Part shown: piece after piece, positions 17,343 through 25,278 of the stretch
Position numbering within the stretch: the stretch's first letter is position 1
Layout: each line of letters opens with the position of its first letter
DNA from: an uncultured bacterium
GTDB lineage: Bacteria; Verrucomicrobiota; Kiritimatiellia; CAIVKH01
NCBI GenBank assembly: GCA_903906425.1
Contig: CAIVKH010000047.1
Coordinates: forward strand, 1 to 53,000
Direction of reading: 5' to 3'
Length of the DNA stretch: 53,000 nt
The notes under the pieces: generated by a model
What the model was told of the DNA's origin: nothing
What the model saw: the letters and a program-made list of their open reading frames with translations, nothing else
The model's database searches: none
Made by a program: the position numbers and the translations under genes

Positions 17343-18928
17343 GATGGTGAGTGGTGTCCTTTCCGGACTGCGCGGGTACGGGTTTCGTCTTCAAACGCCA
17401 GCGAACCGGTCGGACAATACCGTACACAGTCGTCGGCGACTTTCTGCAATGCTTCGGAAATTGATCCGTTCAGTGGCACGCGAACCTTCACGTCAAAGCC
17501 GCGGCCGATAAATGTGAGGCCAAGCGGCTCCTTAGCCTGCGCGGCAATCTCCACGCAGATGCCGCATGAGATGCACTTGCCAGGTTCGAAAATCACGCCC
17601 GCGGGCTGGCGGATGAATTGGAACTGTCGGCGATGTTCGCCCGTGAACGCATTCACATTCACGCCGAGTTCCGCGGAGAAAATCCGCAGCCGGCAATCGC
17701 CCGCCGCGCGACAATCGCAATGCCAGCAGCGGCCCGCTGCCTTTCCGGCCTCACCGATTAACTCGTGAGAAGTCAGCGATGCGTTGGAGCCTTTTGTGAT
17801 TTCCAGATTCTCCGCCGCCGACAATCGCGGAATCGTCGAGGTGAAAATCTTCTGCGCCGCCTGTACCGGTTTGCCGCGGAGAAATTGATCCACGCATTCT
17901 GCCAGAATCTTCCCATCGCCAACCGACCTCGCGGGATCGTAACCGCTGCGGACGCACGTCCCGCCCGCGAAGACTCCCGGGACATTCGTCTGATAATTCG
18001 TCGCATTGATCCGGATGCTTTTCGGCGTCGCATCAACGCCGAGACCCGCCGCATCCGTCTTCTGCATGTCGCCGACGGCCAGAACTACCGCGTCGAATTG
18101 CAGCCGCAACTCATCCATCTTGATGTCACGGCCAAGTCTTGCGTTGCCGCGAAATCCCATTCCGATTCGGCGGATGATTTCAATTTCGCCGTCGAGCACC
18201 GCGCGCGGCAATTCTGCTTCACTCGTGCCGGATCGCATCGCGCCACCCGGTTCGGCGTGATCGTCGAAAACCACGCACTTGTGCCCCGATAGCAAAAGAA
18301 AATACGCAGCGGAAAGTCCGGTCGCCCCGGCACCGACAATCGCCACACGTTTTCCTGTCGGCAGTTTGCAATTCGTGACGAATCGCTCCGCTGATGCCAA
18401 ATCCTGATTCGCAACTTCGCGTTCGAGCATTTTGATTTCAACAGCACCATCGAACTTTCCGCGGCGACACCCTTTTTCGCACGGCGCCTTGCAAATCCGT
18501 CCGAGCACGCCGGGGAAAACCGTGGTCTCTTTCGCAAGCGCGATCGCGTTCTTCATCTCACCCGCAGCGACGAGTCGGATCATCGCCGGAATTTGCAACC
18601 GCGCCGGACAGACGCGCTGGCAGATCGAAACGCAATCGCCGAGATGGTCGCTGAATAAAAGTTCCAGCGCCGCCCGTCGCATCGCCTTCACATCGTCCGC
18701 CTCGCTCGAAACAACCATGCCCTCGACAGCCTTCGTCGAGCACGACGGAACAACCTTCGGGTCTTTTCCAATTCGTACGACGCATGCCAGGCAAGACGGG
18801 CGGTTCTCCTTCACGCCCGGCAGATGGCAAAGCGTCGGGATGTTGGTCCCAAGCGCACGCGCCGCGTCGAGCACGGAGCTTCCTTCAGGCACTTCAATCG
18901 GACGGCCATCTATCGTCAGCTTGATCAT
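17327..18928 (-). CDS. HydA-type [2Fe-2S] plus GltD-like FAD protein lacking the NAD(P) domain
   Basis: 533 residues from ATG 18928, which overlaps the upstream stop as ATGA. Order: plant-type [2Fe-2S] ferredoxin domain (Cys34, 46, 49, 63); Cys-rich segment like the HydA/NuoG/GltD iron-sulfur region (HLGDCVSICQRVCPARLQIP, then CKAPCEKGC); FAD fold with GAGATG at 199-204; C-terminal Cys clusters (CWHCDC near 401; CISCGIC at 452; CVRYCP at 501). In GltD a second Rossmann fold for NAD(P)H lies between VVLAVGDMQ and VPGVFAGGTC; here only about 25 residues join them. It is therefore probably an electron relay that does not bind NAD(P)H itself and relies on its NuoF-type neighbour. Confidence 0.82.
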   Translation of the reverse strand: MIKLTIDGRPIEVPEGSSVLDAARALGTNIPTLCHLPGVKENRPSCLACVVRIGKDPKVVPSCSTKAVEGMVVSSEADDVKAMRRAALELLFSDHLGDCVSICQRVCPARLQIPAMIRLVAAGEMKNAIALAKETTVFPGVLGRICKAPCEKGCRRGKFDGAVEIKMLEREVANQDLASAERFVTNCKLPTGKRVAIVGAGATGLSAAYFLLLSGHKCVVFDDHAEPGGAMRSGTSEAELPRAVLDGEIEIIRRIGMGFRGNARLGRDIKMDELRLQFDAVVLAVGDMQKTDAAGLGVDATPKSIRINATNYQTNVPGVFAGGTCVRSGYDPARSVGDGKILAECVDQFLRGKPVQAAQKIFTSTIPRLSAAENLEITKGSNASLTSHELIGEAGKAAGRCWHCDCRAAGDCRLRIFSAELGVNVNAFTGEHRRQFQFIRQPAGVIFEPGKCISCGICVEIAAQAKEPLGLTFIGRGFDVKVRVPLNGSISEALQKVADDCVRYCPTGSLAFEDETRTRAVRKGHHSPSCKNT

Positions 18929-21387
18929 TTCAAAACCACCGGTTCGAGATTTCCGGCGCACTTGGTTCCGCCGCTTTCAATCGCGATGGCGTGTTCCGGA
19001 CAATCGGTGCGGCAGACATCGCAACGCGTGCAGATGTCGCTGTTGATTTCGTGCCGGCGATACGGCGTGAGCGGAATCGCGCCGACGGGACAGCGCTGCG
19101 CGCAGATGGTGCAGCCGGTGCAATTGTCCTGAACGACGTATTTGATCAGCGGCTTGCATTTCCCGGCCGGGCATTTGCCGGCGAGATGCGCTTCGTATTC
19201 ATCGCGGAAGTATCGCAGCGTCGTGATGACCGGATTCGGCGCCGTGCGCCCGAGTCCGCAGATGCTGCCTTGCTTCGTCAGTCCGGCGAGTTTCTCCAGT
19301 TCGTCGAGATCGCCGCGCTCGCCCTTGCCCTGGCAAATCTTGTCGAGAATTTCGTACATCCGCATCGTGCCGATCCGACAGAACGTGCATTGGCCGCACG
19401 ACTCGTCGCGCAGGAACGACATGAAAAATCGTGCGACATCCACCATGCAACTTTTCTCGTCGAGCACAATCAGGCCGCCCGATCCCATGATCGCGCCGAC
19501 GGACTGCAACGCCTCGAAATCAATCGGCGTGTTTTCGAGCGACGATGGTACGCAACCGCCGGACGGCCCGCCGATCTGGACGGCTTTGAATTTTTTTCCG
19601 CCGGGCGTTCCGCCGCCGATGTCCTCGACGATTTCGCGCAGCGTGATTCCCATCGGCACTTCGATCAGCCCGGCGCGAATGACCTCGCCAGCCAGCGCGA
19701 AGACTTTTGTGCCTTTGCTTTTTTCCGTGCCGAGTTTCGCGAACTCCGGCGCGCCATGTCTGACGATCCACGGCACCATCGCGAACGTCTCGACGTTGTT
19801 GATGAGCGTCGGTTTGTTCCACAGCCCGCAATCGGCGGGGAACGGCGGCTTCATGCGCGGAATGCCGCGGCGGCCCTCGATGGATTCGATGAGCGCCGTT
19901 TCCTCGCCGCAGATGAACGCGCCCGCGCCCTCGAAGATGTGCAGACGGAAATTGAATTTCGTCTGCATGATTTTTTCGCCGAGGAATCCGCGCTCTTCGA
20001 GTTGCCGGATCGCCTCGCGCATCCGCGTGACGGCGCGCGGATATTCGGCGCGGACATAGACGTAGCCCTCGTCTGCGCCCACGCTCCACGCCGCGATCAG
20101 CATCCCTTCGATCACGCGGTACGGAAACGATTCGAGCAGCATCCGGTCCATGAACGCGCCCGGATCGCCCTCGTCGCCGTTGACGATCACGTATTTTTTC
20201 GGCGCGCCCGACGGAGATTTCCAATCATTGGAAATTTGATTTTTATTTTTTCCAGTCATTGGAAGTCCGGCGGCATCGCGAACGCGCTTCCATTTAAAAC
20301 CGGTCGGGAATCCCGCGCCGCCGCGCCCGTGCAGGCCGCTGGCGGAGACCTCGGCGATGGTCAATTCCGGCGAGCGCGAAAGAACCTTGCCGAGCGCCTT
20401 AAAGCCGTCGTGCGCGAGATATTCGTCCAGATCGAGAGGATCGAGCTCGCCGAAACCCTCGGTCGCGATACGGACCTGCCGGCCCATGAAAGATTCGACG
20501 GGCTTCTCGTGGACGTGAAGCTCGTGCCTGCTGATTTTTTCGGAACCGTTTTCGGCGCTCACCAGTTCCGTGAGCGTGCGGTCCACCCAGTTGAAAATCC
20601 GGCGGCTGAAACTGCGCGGGCGGAAATGGCGGCGGATGATGCCCTCGGCGTCGGCGGGACTTACCTTTTCGTAGAACACGCTCGGACCGGTCGGCAACCG
20701 AACTTCGACGATCGGCGTCGCATGGCACATGCCGACGCAGCCAACGCGTTTGACCGCCGCGTCGATTCCGAATTCCTTCACCGTGTCGCGAAGCAGATGG
20801 AAAAGCTGGTCGCTGCCTTTCGCCATGCAGCACGATCCGAGGCCGACGCGGATTTCGGCCTGATGCGGACCCTCGTGCGGAGCGACGCGATCAACGTCGT
20901 CGAAGTCGCTCGCGACCGCAGCGAGGAAGTCCTCAACCATCGCGGGAACGGTGTCGGCCGTGAGATGGCCGTAAGTCGTGTGCTCGGCTTGCACGACGGG
21001 CGCAAGAGTGCAGCAACCGAGGCACGCGACGCGCTCGACGGTGAATTCGCCCGCGGCATCCGTGTCCTGTCCGTCGGGAATTTTGAGGTGACGATGAACC
21101 GCGTCGTGGATGTTCTGCGCGCCCTTCACGTGACAAGCGGTGCCGTGGCAAACGCGGATCATGTTCTTGCCGACGGGCTGGAGCCGGAACTGATGATAGA
21201 ACGTGGCGACGCCGACCAACTCCGCGAGCCGGATGCCGGTCAGTTCGCTGACGCACCGCAACGCTTCTTCGGGCAGATAACGATATTGCCGCTGGATTCC
21301 CTGCAAGATCGGAATCGTCGCCTCCGGCCCGCGGCCGGTTTGCGCCAGCAGTTTCTCGACGAAATTTCTGTGCGACGCTTGCGTCAT
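18925..21387 (-). CDS. Fused NuoE/ferredoxin/NuoF-type flavoprotein with two extra [4Fe-4S] sites
   Basis: 820 residues from ATG 21387 (ATGA overlap with the upstream gene). Residues 1-160 are NuoE-like with cluster ligands Cys80, 85, 122 and 126. Residues 178-255 are a second thioredoxin-like ferredoxin (Cys186/187, GCVGMC at 216-221). Residues 300-720 are NuoF/HydB-like: GRGGAGFPTG (354-363) for NADH, GDEGDPGAFMDR (404-415) for FMN, an SLBB region, then CGQCTFC with Cys710 for [4Fe-4S]. The tail has two [4Fe-4S] motifs (Cys756-766, 786-796). It is a single-chain NADH dehydrogenase module. Residues about 376-391 are encoded by a palindrome pair inserted in frame. Confidence 0.92.
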   Translation of the reverse strand: MTQASHRNFVEKLLAQTGRGPEATIPILQGIQRQYRYLPEEALRCVSELTGIRLAELVGVATFYHQFRLQPVGKNMIRVCHGTACHVKGAQNIHDAVHRHLKIPDGQDTDAAGEFTVERVACLGCCTLAPVVQAEHTTYGHLTADTVPAMVEDFLAAVASDFDDVDRVAPHEGPHQAEIRVGLGSCCMAKGSDQLFHLLRDTVKEFGIDAAVKRVGCVGMCHATPIVEVRLPTGPSVFYEKVSPADAEGIIRRHFRPRSFSRRIFNWVDRTLTELVSAENGSEKISRHELHVHEKPVESFMGRQVRIATEGFGELDPLDLDEYLAHDGFKALGKVLSRSPELTIAEVSASGLHGRGGAGFPTGFKWKRVRDAAGLPMTGKNKNQISNDWKSPSGAPKKYVIVNGDEGDPGAFMDRMLLESFPYRVIEGMLIAAWSVGADEGYVYVRAEYPRAVTRMREAIRQLEERGFLGEKIMQTKFNFRLHIFEGAGAFICGEETALIESIEGRRGIPRMKPPFPADCGLWNKPTLINNVETFAMVPWIVRHGAPEFAKLGTEKSKGTKVFALAGEVIRAGLIEVPMGITLREIVEDIGGGTPGGKKFKAVQIGGPSGGCVPSSLENTPIDFEALQSVGAIMGSGGLIVLDEKSCMVDVARFFMSFLRDESCGQCTFCRIGTMRMYEILDKICQGKGERGDLDELEKLAGLTKQGSICGLGRTAPNPVITTLRYFRDEYEAHLAGKCPAGKCKPLIKYVVQDNCTGCTICAQRCPVGAIPLTPYRRHEINSDICTRCDVCRTDCPEHAIAIESGGTKCAGNLEPVVLK
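20219..20264. repeat. Palindrome pair inside the NuoF-type gene, locus 5
   Basis: Copies at 20219 (perfect) and 20250 (TTCCAGTCATTGGAA), 31 bp apart with an AT-rich spacer unlike the other loci. On the coding strand they read PMTGK and SNDWK, falling in the loop between the NADH motif and the GDEGDPG motif, without disturbing the frame. Confidence 0.95.
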
Positions 21388-23117
21388 TTCGGTGCGGCCT
21401 CGATGCAGAAAAGATGTTCCTTGCTGCGGATGAAGAGCCTCTTGCCGACCGGCACAGGACTCGCGCCGCATTCTTCGCCGACAGGGGCTTTGCCGATTTC
21501 CTTGAACGCGTCGCCGGGTTCGAGCAAGTACGCGACGCCCTTGCGGCTCAGCAAAATCATCACGTTGCCGGCGATCGTCGGCGATGCGTAAAACTTGTCA
21601 TCGTATTCGTGCTGCCAGATCACTTTTCCGGTTTGCAGATCAAAGCACGAAAGCATCCCCTCGCTGTTCACGATGAAGACACGCTTGCCGTCGCTGACGG
21701 GACTCGTTGCATCCGGCACGCCGTCCTCGGCCTTCCACACAATGCCCGTGGCGGCCGGATGCAGGCCGATGATCGCGGTGTTCGGTGCGACGACGACCAC
21801 GATGTTGCTCGCGTAGATCGGCGACGGCGCGACATCGCTTTCGAGACATTTGTTGCGCCAGAGTTCCTTCCCGTTCGCCGGATCGTATGCGATGACGAAC
21901 GGCGAGGCACACGTCAGCACCTGCGGCTTGCCGTTGACTTCGACGAGGACCGGTGAGGCCCACGAGGCCGCGACTTCGCGTTTGGCGCGCCCGAGTTCGC
22001 GGCCCGTTCGCGTGTCGATCGCGAGCATGACGGAGAGATTCTCTTCGGCCGCGCCGCGATCAACCTGGACCATCAGCACGTTCTGATAAATCGCGAGCGA
22101 CGCCGCAAACCCGTACGAATTTTCCAGCGGCCCGATGTTGCGCGCCCAGACCTGCTTTCCGTTGAAATCGAACGCGGCAAGTTCGCCATCCGGAAAAATT
22201 GCGAACACGCGCTTGCCATCGGTGACGGCCGTCGGCGCGGCGAGACTGGTATCTTCGCTCGTCTGCGGTGCGGCGGGCTTCGCAGCACCGGGAACCTTCA
22301 CGGCAGATAGCCACGCGAGCTTGCCGCTGTCGGCGTCGAAACGAAAAACGCAGTTCGAAAGCTTGTCCGCGCCGGTGAGGAAAATCGAATTGCTCCACAC
22401 AACCGGCGAACTCATGCCGGCCATCGGCACCGGCGATTTCCATTTCAGATTCGCGCCCGCCTTCGCGTCCCACGAAAGCGGAATGCTCGCGTTCGTCGAA
22501 ACGCCCGAGCCGTCCCAGCCGCGGAACGACGGCCATTGTTTCTTCATTTCTTCCAATGGTTGGAAATCCGGCTCGGTTGTTTTTCCAATGATTGGAACTC
22601 CGGGCTGCGGCTGCGGCTCCGGTTCCGGCGCGGGCAATTTCACCGATTGCGACGACGCGTAAACGGCGACGAAGCCGATCATCGCAAAGACGCACGCGAC
22701 GGCGGCGCGCGCGATGGCGGTGGATTGTTTTTCCGCGCCGGCGTTGCGCGCGCCCCATTCGAGCGGATTCGGCGGGCGCTGGCGTCGGACGCGGACGTAG
22801 TGCGCGCTCGCGAGAAAATTTACGATGCCGAAAAGCAGCGCGCGCGTGCCGGTGTGCGAAAGTTGCAGGCGATAAAACGTGTCGCGGCGCAAAACGAAAT
22901 CGAGCTGGCGGATTTGTTTTTTCAGCTCCTCGTTTTTCGGCTGCTTGCGCAAATCGTCGTGAAGCCGGACGACTTCTTTCGAGTTCACGAGCGTCGGAAC
23001 CTTGCCGACGATTTCGTTGTACGCGAGCAGACCGCCGAGCAGCACGACGAAGATCGCCGACGCGAGCGCGATGCCGCGGGAAATCTGAAGTAACAATGTT
23101 TTATTCGTCGTCGTCAT
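21384..23117 (-). CDS. Membrane-anchored PQQ-like beta-propeller protein (copy B)
   Basis: 577 residues. A helical N-terminal part has hydrophobic segments at about 15-33, 91-106 and 137-155, with a charged coiled region (50-80) between. A Pro/Glu linker (161-173) leads to a propeller from about residue 195 (WPSFRGWDGSGVS). Repeat signatures include FDADSGKLAWLS, LAIDTRTGRELG, YDPANGKELWR and FDLQTGKVIWQH. Residues 174-190 (VPIIGK and FQPLEE) are encoded by an in-frame palindrome pair. ATGA overlaps join it to both neighbours. Likely a membrane-tethered periplasmic propeller in the redox cluster; no haem motif. Confidence 0.85.
   Translation of the reverse strand: MTTTNKTLLLQISRGIALASAIFVVLLGGLLAYNEIVGKVPTLVNSKEVVRLHDDLRKQPKNEELKKQIRQLDFVLRRDTFYRLQLSHTGTRALLFGIVNFLASAHYVRVRRQRPPNPLEWGARNAGAEKQSTAIARAAVACVFAMIGFVAVYASSQSVKLPAPEPEPQPQPGVPIIGKTTEPDFQPLEEMKKQWPSFRGWDGSGVSTNASIPLSWDAKAGANLKWKSPVPMAGMSSPVVWSNSIFLTGADKLSNCVFRFDADSGKLAWLSAVKVPGAAKPAAPQTSEDTSLAAPTAVTDGKRVFAIFPDGELAAFDFNGKQVWARNIGPLENSYGFAASLAIYQNVLMVQVDRGAAEENLSVMLAIDTRTGRELGRAKREVAASWASPVLVEVNGKPQVLTCASPFVIAYDPANGKELWRNKCLESDVAPSPIYASNIVVVVAPNTAIIGLHPAATGIVWKAEDGVPDATSPVSDGKRVFIVNSEGMLSCFDLQTGKVIWQHEYDDKFYASPTIAGNVMILLSRKGVAYLLEPGDAFKEIGKAPVGEECGASPVPVGKRLFIRSKEHLFCIEAAPK
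22551..22597. repeat. Palindrome pair inside the propeller gene, locus 6
   Basis: Copies at 22551 (TTCCAATGGTTGGAA) and 22583 (perfect), 32 bp apart. They fall exactly in the linker between the membrane part and the propeller, keeping the frame open. Confidence 0.95.
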
Positions 23118-24376
23118 TTGTTCTCAGCGAGCGAAGTGACGGTGACGGGAATGCCGAGGCGTTGAAGTTCCTGCGGGCAGGATTTGAAACAGCGCGCGCA
23201 GGAAAGGCAGCGCGTCTGGTCGGCTTCGTAATCGTTGAGCTTGCGGCGGATCACGAGCGAAATAAGTTTCAGGCCCGCGACGAGGCCAACCCACACGCCG
23301 CAGAGACGGCCTGCGCGGACGTAACGGGCGCGCAGCACGGTTGCTTCCTTGAACAAATCTTCCTCCGGTTTTCCCGTCGCTCGAAATGCGGCTGACTCGT
23401 CGGTCGTGCCTTGAACCGAACCGGTATTTTCGAGGTGAATCCGTTCGGCGAGATCCACGTCGCGATGTTTTCGCGCGAGCGCGCCGCCGGAAATTCCGCC
23501 GAGAAAAAATCCGAGCGCGAGCAAAACGGGCAGCAGCGAAAACATAATCGCGAGCCGCCGCTTGTCGGTTGTGACGGAGCGCGCAGGCGCGTCGAACGTT
23601 GATTTGTTAATCGCGCCGAACGGGCACGACTGTTCGCAGAGGCGGCATTGCGTGCAGGTGTCCGGCGTAATTTTCACGCGCCATTTCGAGACGCTCGACG
23701 CGAGGCCGAGAAGCACGCCGTACGGGCAGAGAAAACGGCAATACGGGCGCGCGACGAACAGGCCGAGCACGAGCAGCGCGATGCCCGCGCCAACCATGAC
23801 CGCGCTGCCGCTCAAACGGAAAATCGGAATGAACGGATCGAACTGGCAGATGATGTAGCCGCCGCCGGTCGCCGCGAAAATCAGCGCGAGGCCGAGATAG
23901 GTGTAGGCGATGAGGCGCAGCGATTGCTCGAGCCACGACGGAACTTTCACCGGCTTGATGACCATCAGATCTTGCAACGCGCCGTGCGGACAAACCGCGG
24001 CGCAAAACGAGCGGCCAAACAGCAGCGCGAAAAGCAACGGCGCGATGCAGAACGCGAGCGCGGAAAATGGAATCGCGTAGGCCGGGTCGAAGATTGCCTG
24101 CGCGACATTTTGAATGCTGCCGATCGAACAGATGCAGCCCTTGCGCCAGAAGCCGAAATACAGGACCGAGAAAATCCCCAGCCACACGATCCCGCGCCGC
24201 GAACGCTTTCGCAGCGACAGCCACGACGCCAGCGCCAACGCGATCACCAGCACGGCGATATCAAGATATTCCAGCGACATCGCCCGGGCGGCAACGCCCG
24301 TGAGCGCCGGGAGCTGATGTCCCGTTTCGCTGAACTCCGGCGGCGGAAATCGTGCGGCAGCAAGGATCGGGATCAC
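23114..24376 (-). CDS. NapH-like polytopic membrane ferredoxin
   Basis: 420 residues starting at GTG 24376, which forms a GTGA overlap with the upstream gene; ATG at residue 33 (MSLEYLDIAVL) is an alternative. About six transmembrane segments. Cys motifs typical of NapH/NosR/CcoG-type proteins: SFCAAVCPHGALQ and YCRFLCPYGVLLG, with a CICSIG pair earlier. A ferredoxin motif CTQCRLCEQSCP follows, and a final CLSCARCFKSCP at the C-terminus. NapH passes electrons from quinol to the periplasmic ferredoxin NapG; the adjacent gene encodes a NapG-like protein, so the same pairing is likely here. Confidence 0.88.
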   Translation of the reverse strand: MIPILAAARFPPPEFSETGHQLPALTGVAARAMSLEYLDIAVLVIALALASWLSLRKRSRRGIVWLGIFSVLYFGFWRKGCICSIGSIQNVAQAIFDPAYAIPFSALAFCIAPLLFALLFGRSFCAAVCPHGALQDLMVIKPVKVPSWLEQSLRLIAYTYLGLALIFAATGGGYIICQFDPFIPIFRLSGSAVMVGAGIALLVLGLFVARPYCRFLCPYGVLLGLASSVSKWRVKITPDTCTQCRLCEQSCPFGAINKSTFDAPARSVTTDKRRLAIMFSLLPVLLALGFFLGGISGGALARKHRDVDLAERIHLENTGSVQGTTDESAAFRATGKPEEDLFKEATVLRARYVRAGRLCGVWVGLVAGLKLISLVIRRKLNDYEADQTRCLSCARCFKSCPQELQRLGIPVTVTSLAENK

Positions 24377-24921
24377 GCCTGTCCCTCGCGACTCTTGAAT
24401 AGATACGGCTTTCCGGCCGGGATGCGGTGGATCGCGTCGGCGGGACAGATGCGGGCGATGGAGCATTCGTTACAATTCACGCAGCGGTCGTGGCGAATTT
24501 GCAAATGCAGCGAGCCGTTGCCGAACATCGTGCAGCCTTTGACGCATTTTGCACAGCCGACGCAGAGCGGTTCCTTGATCGTGTATTCGTAATATGGATC
24601 TTCGATGAACGTGCGGAAGATCGCGCCGGTCGGGCAGAGCTGGTTTTCGGCGGCGGTGTTGAGCTTGTTCGGCTGCGGTTCGAAGTAGCCGGTGCAGAGC
24701 TGGCAGTAGCCGCACATGTCGAACGAGTGGACGCATTTCGCGGCGGACTGTTCGAGCACGCATTCCGTCGCGCAGCGTCCGCACTGTGTACATTTCCATG
24801 GATCAATCTGCCAGACGGTATCGCTCGCGTGCGCGCGTCGCACGAGGCCGCTGACGACTCCGCCGAGACCGAGCAAACCGACGACGCGAAATGCGCTGCG
24901 CATGAAATTGCGACGGTTCAC
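24373..24921 (-). CDS. NapG-like periplasmic ferredoxin with Tat signal
   Basis: 182 residues from GTG 24921 (GTGA overlap with the upstream gene). The N-terminus carries a twin-arginine signal, RRNFMRSAFRVVGLLGLGG, so it is folded with its clusters before export. Four iron-sulfur binding sites follow: CTQCGRCATEC, CGYCQLCTGYF with a later CPTGAI, CVGCAKCVKGC and CVNCNECSIARICP. This matches MauM/NapG ferredoxins that take electrons from NapH. The terminal acceptor here is not nitrate reductase; the neighbouring propellers are the only extracytoplasmic candidates in the cluster. Confidence 0.88.
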   Translation of the reverse strand: MNRRNFMRSAFRVVGLLGLGGVVSGLVRRAHASDTVWQIDPWKCTQCGRCATECVLEQSAAKCVHSFDMCGYCQLCTGYFEPQPNKLNTAAENQLCPTGAIFRTFIEDPYYEYTIKEPLCVGCAKCVKGCTMFGNGSLHLQIRHDRCVNCNECSIARICPADAIHRIPAGKPYLFKSREGQA

Positions 24922-25115
24922 CGCAGCTTCTCCTTCTGCGGCAGTTCGCATTTTTCATACACGCTGCAATTGCGGCACACGCCGCCGCGCAGACAGATTT
25001 TATTTTTCACGACGAGAAAAACCCCGAGCGCGCCGAGTCCGCCGATCAGCGTATTTCGCGCGGCCGTCCGAAGAAATTCACGGCGTGGAATTTCGACTTT
25101 CGAATTCAAGTTCAT
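24918..25115 (-). CDS. Small Tat-signal protein with four cysteines
   Basis: 65 residues starting at ATG 25115 (MNLNSKVEIPRREF). It has a Tat-like motif RREFLRTAARN, then a hydrophobic span IGGLGALGVFLVV which may stay as an anchor. The 25-residue tail contains CLRGGVCRNCSVYEKC, which could hold one metal or iron-sulfur centre. It is the first gene of the tightly overlapping part of the cluster. I recognise no named family; too short for confident assignment, but the overlaps with its neighbour support it as real. Confidence 0.7.
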   Translation of the reverse strand: MNLNSKVEIPRREFLRTAARNTLIGGLGALGVFLVVKNKICLRGGVCRNCSVYEKCELPQKEKLR

Positions 25116-25137
25116 CGGTCCGCCTCGCGTTCGTAAT

Positions 25138-25184
25138 TTCCAATGATTGGAAATTTGCGCGCCGCTGTTTTCCAATCATTGGAA
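25138..25184. repeat. Palindrome pair, locus 7
   Basis: Perfect copies at 25138 (central G) and 25170 (central C), 32 bp apart, just before the start of the small Tat protein gene on the minus strand. Confidence 0.95.
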
Positions 25185-25198
25185 CTTTTTTCAGCATG

Positions 25199-25265
25199 AA
25201 CCACAGAAGGCGCAAAAGGCACAAAATCAGGGCCATTTCTGTGCATTTTGCGCCTTTTGTGGTTA
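25199..25265. repeat. Long imperfect inverted repeat
   Basis: The left arm begins AACCACAGAAGGCGCAAAAG (25199) and the right arm ends GCGCCTTTTGTGGTT (25264). The arms pair over about 27 bp with three mismatches and a loop of about 8 bases. It follows the NHL-protein gene and precedes the small Tat gene. It could be a processing or termination structure, or a MITE-like element; no T run follows on either strand. Confidence 0.85.
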
Positions 25266-25278
25266 ATCAAAATCGTTG

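Noticed and set aside
18991..21591. An 866-codon open frame on the plus strand opposite the NuoE/NuoF-type gene
   Set aside because: It is the mirror of a high-GC coding gene: composition keeps the opposite frame free of stops. The translation is Arg/Ala/His-rich and resembles nothing, while the minus strand encodes clear cofactor motifs.
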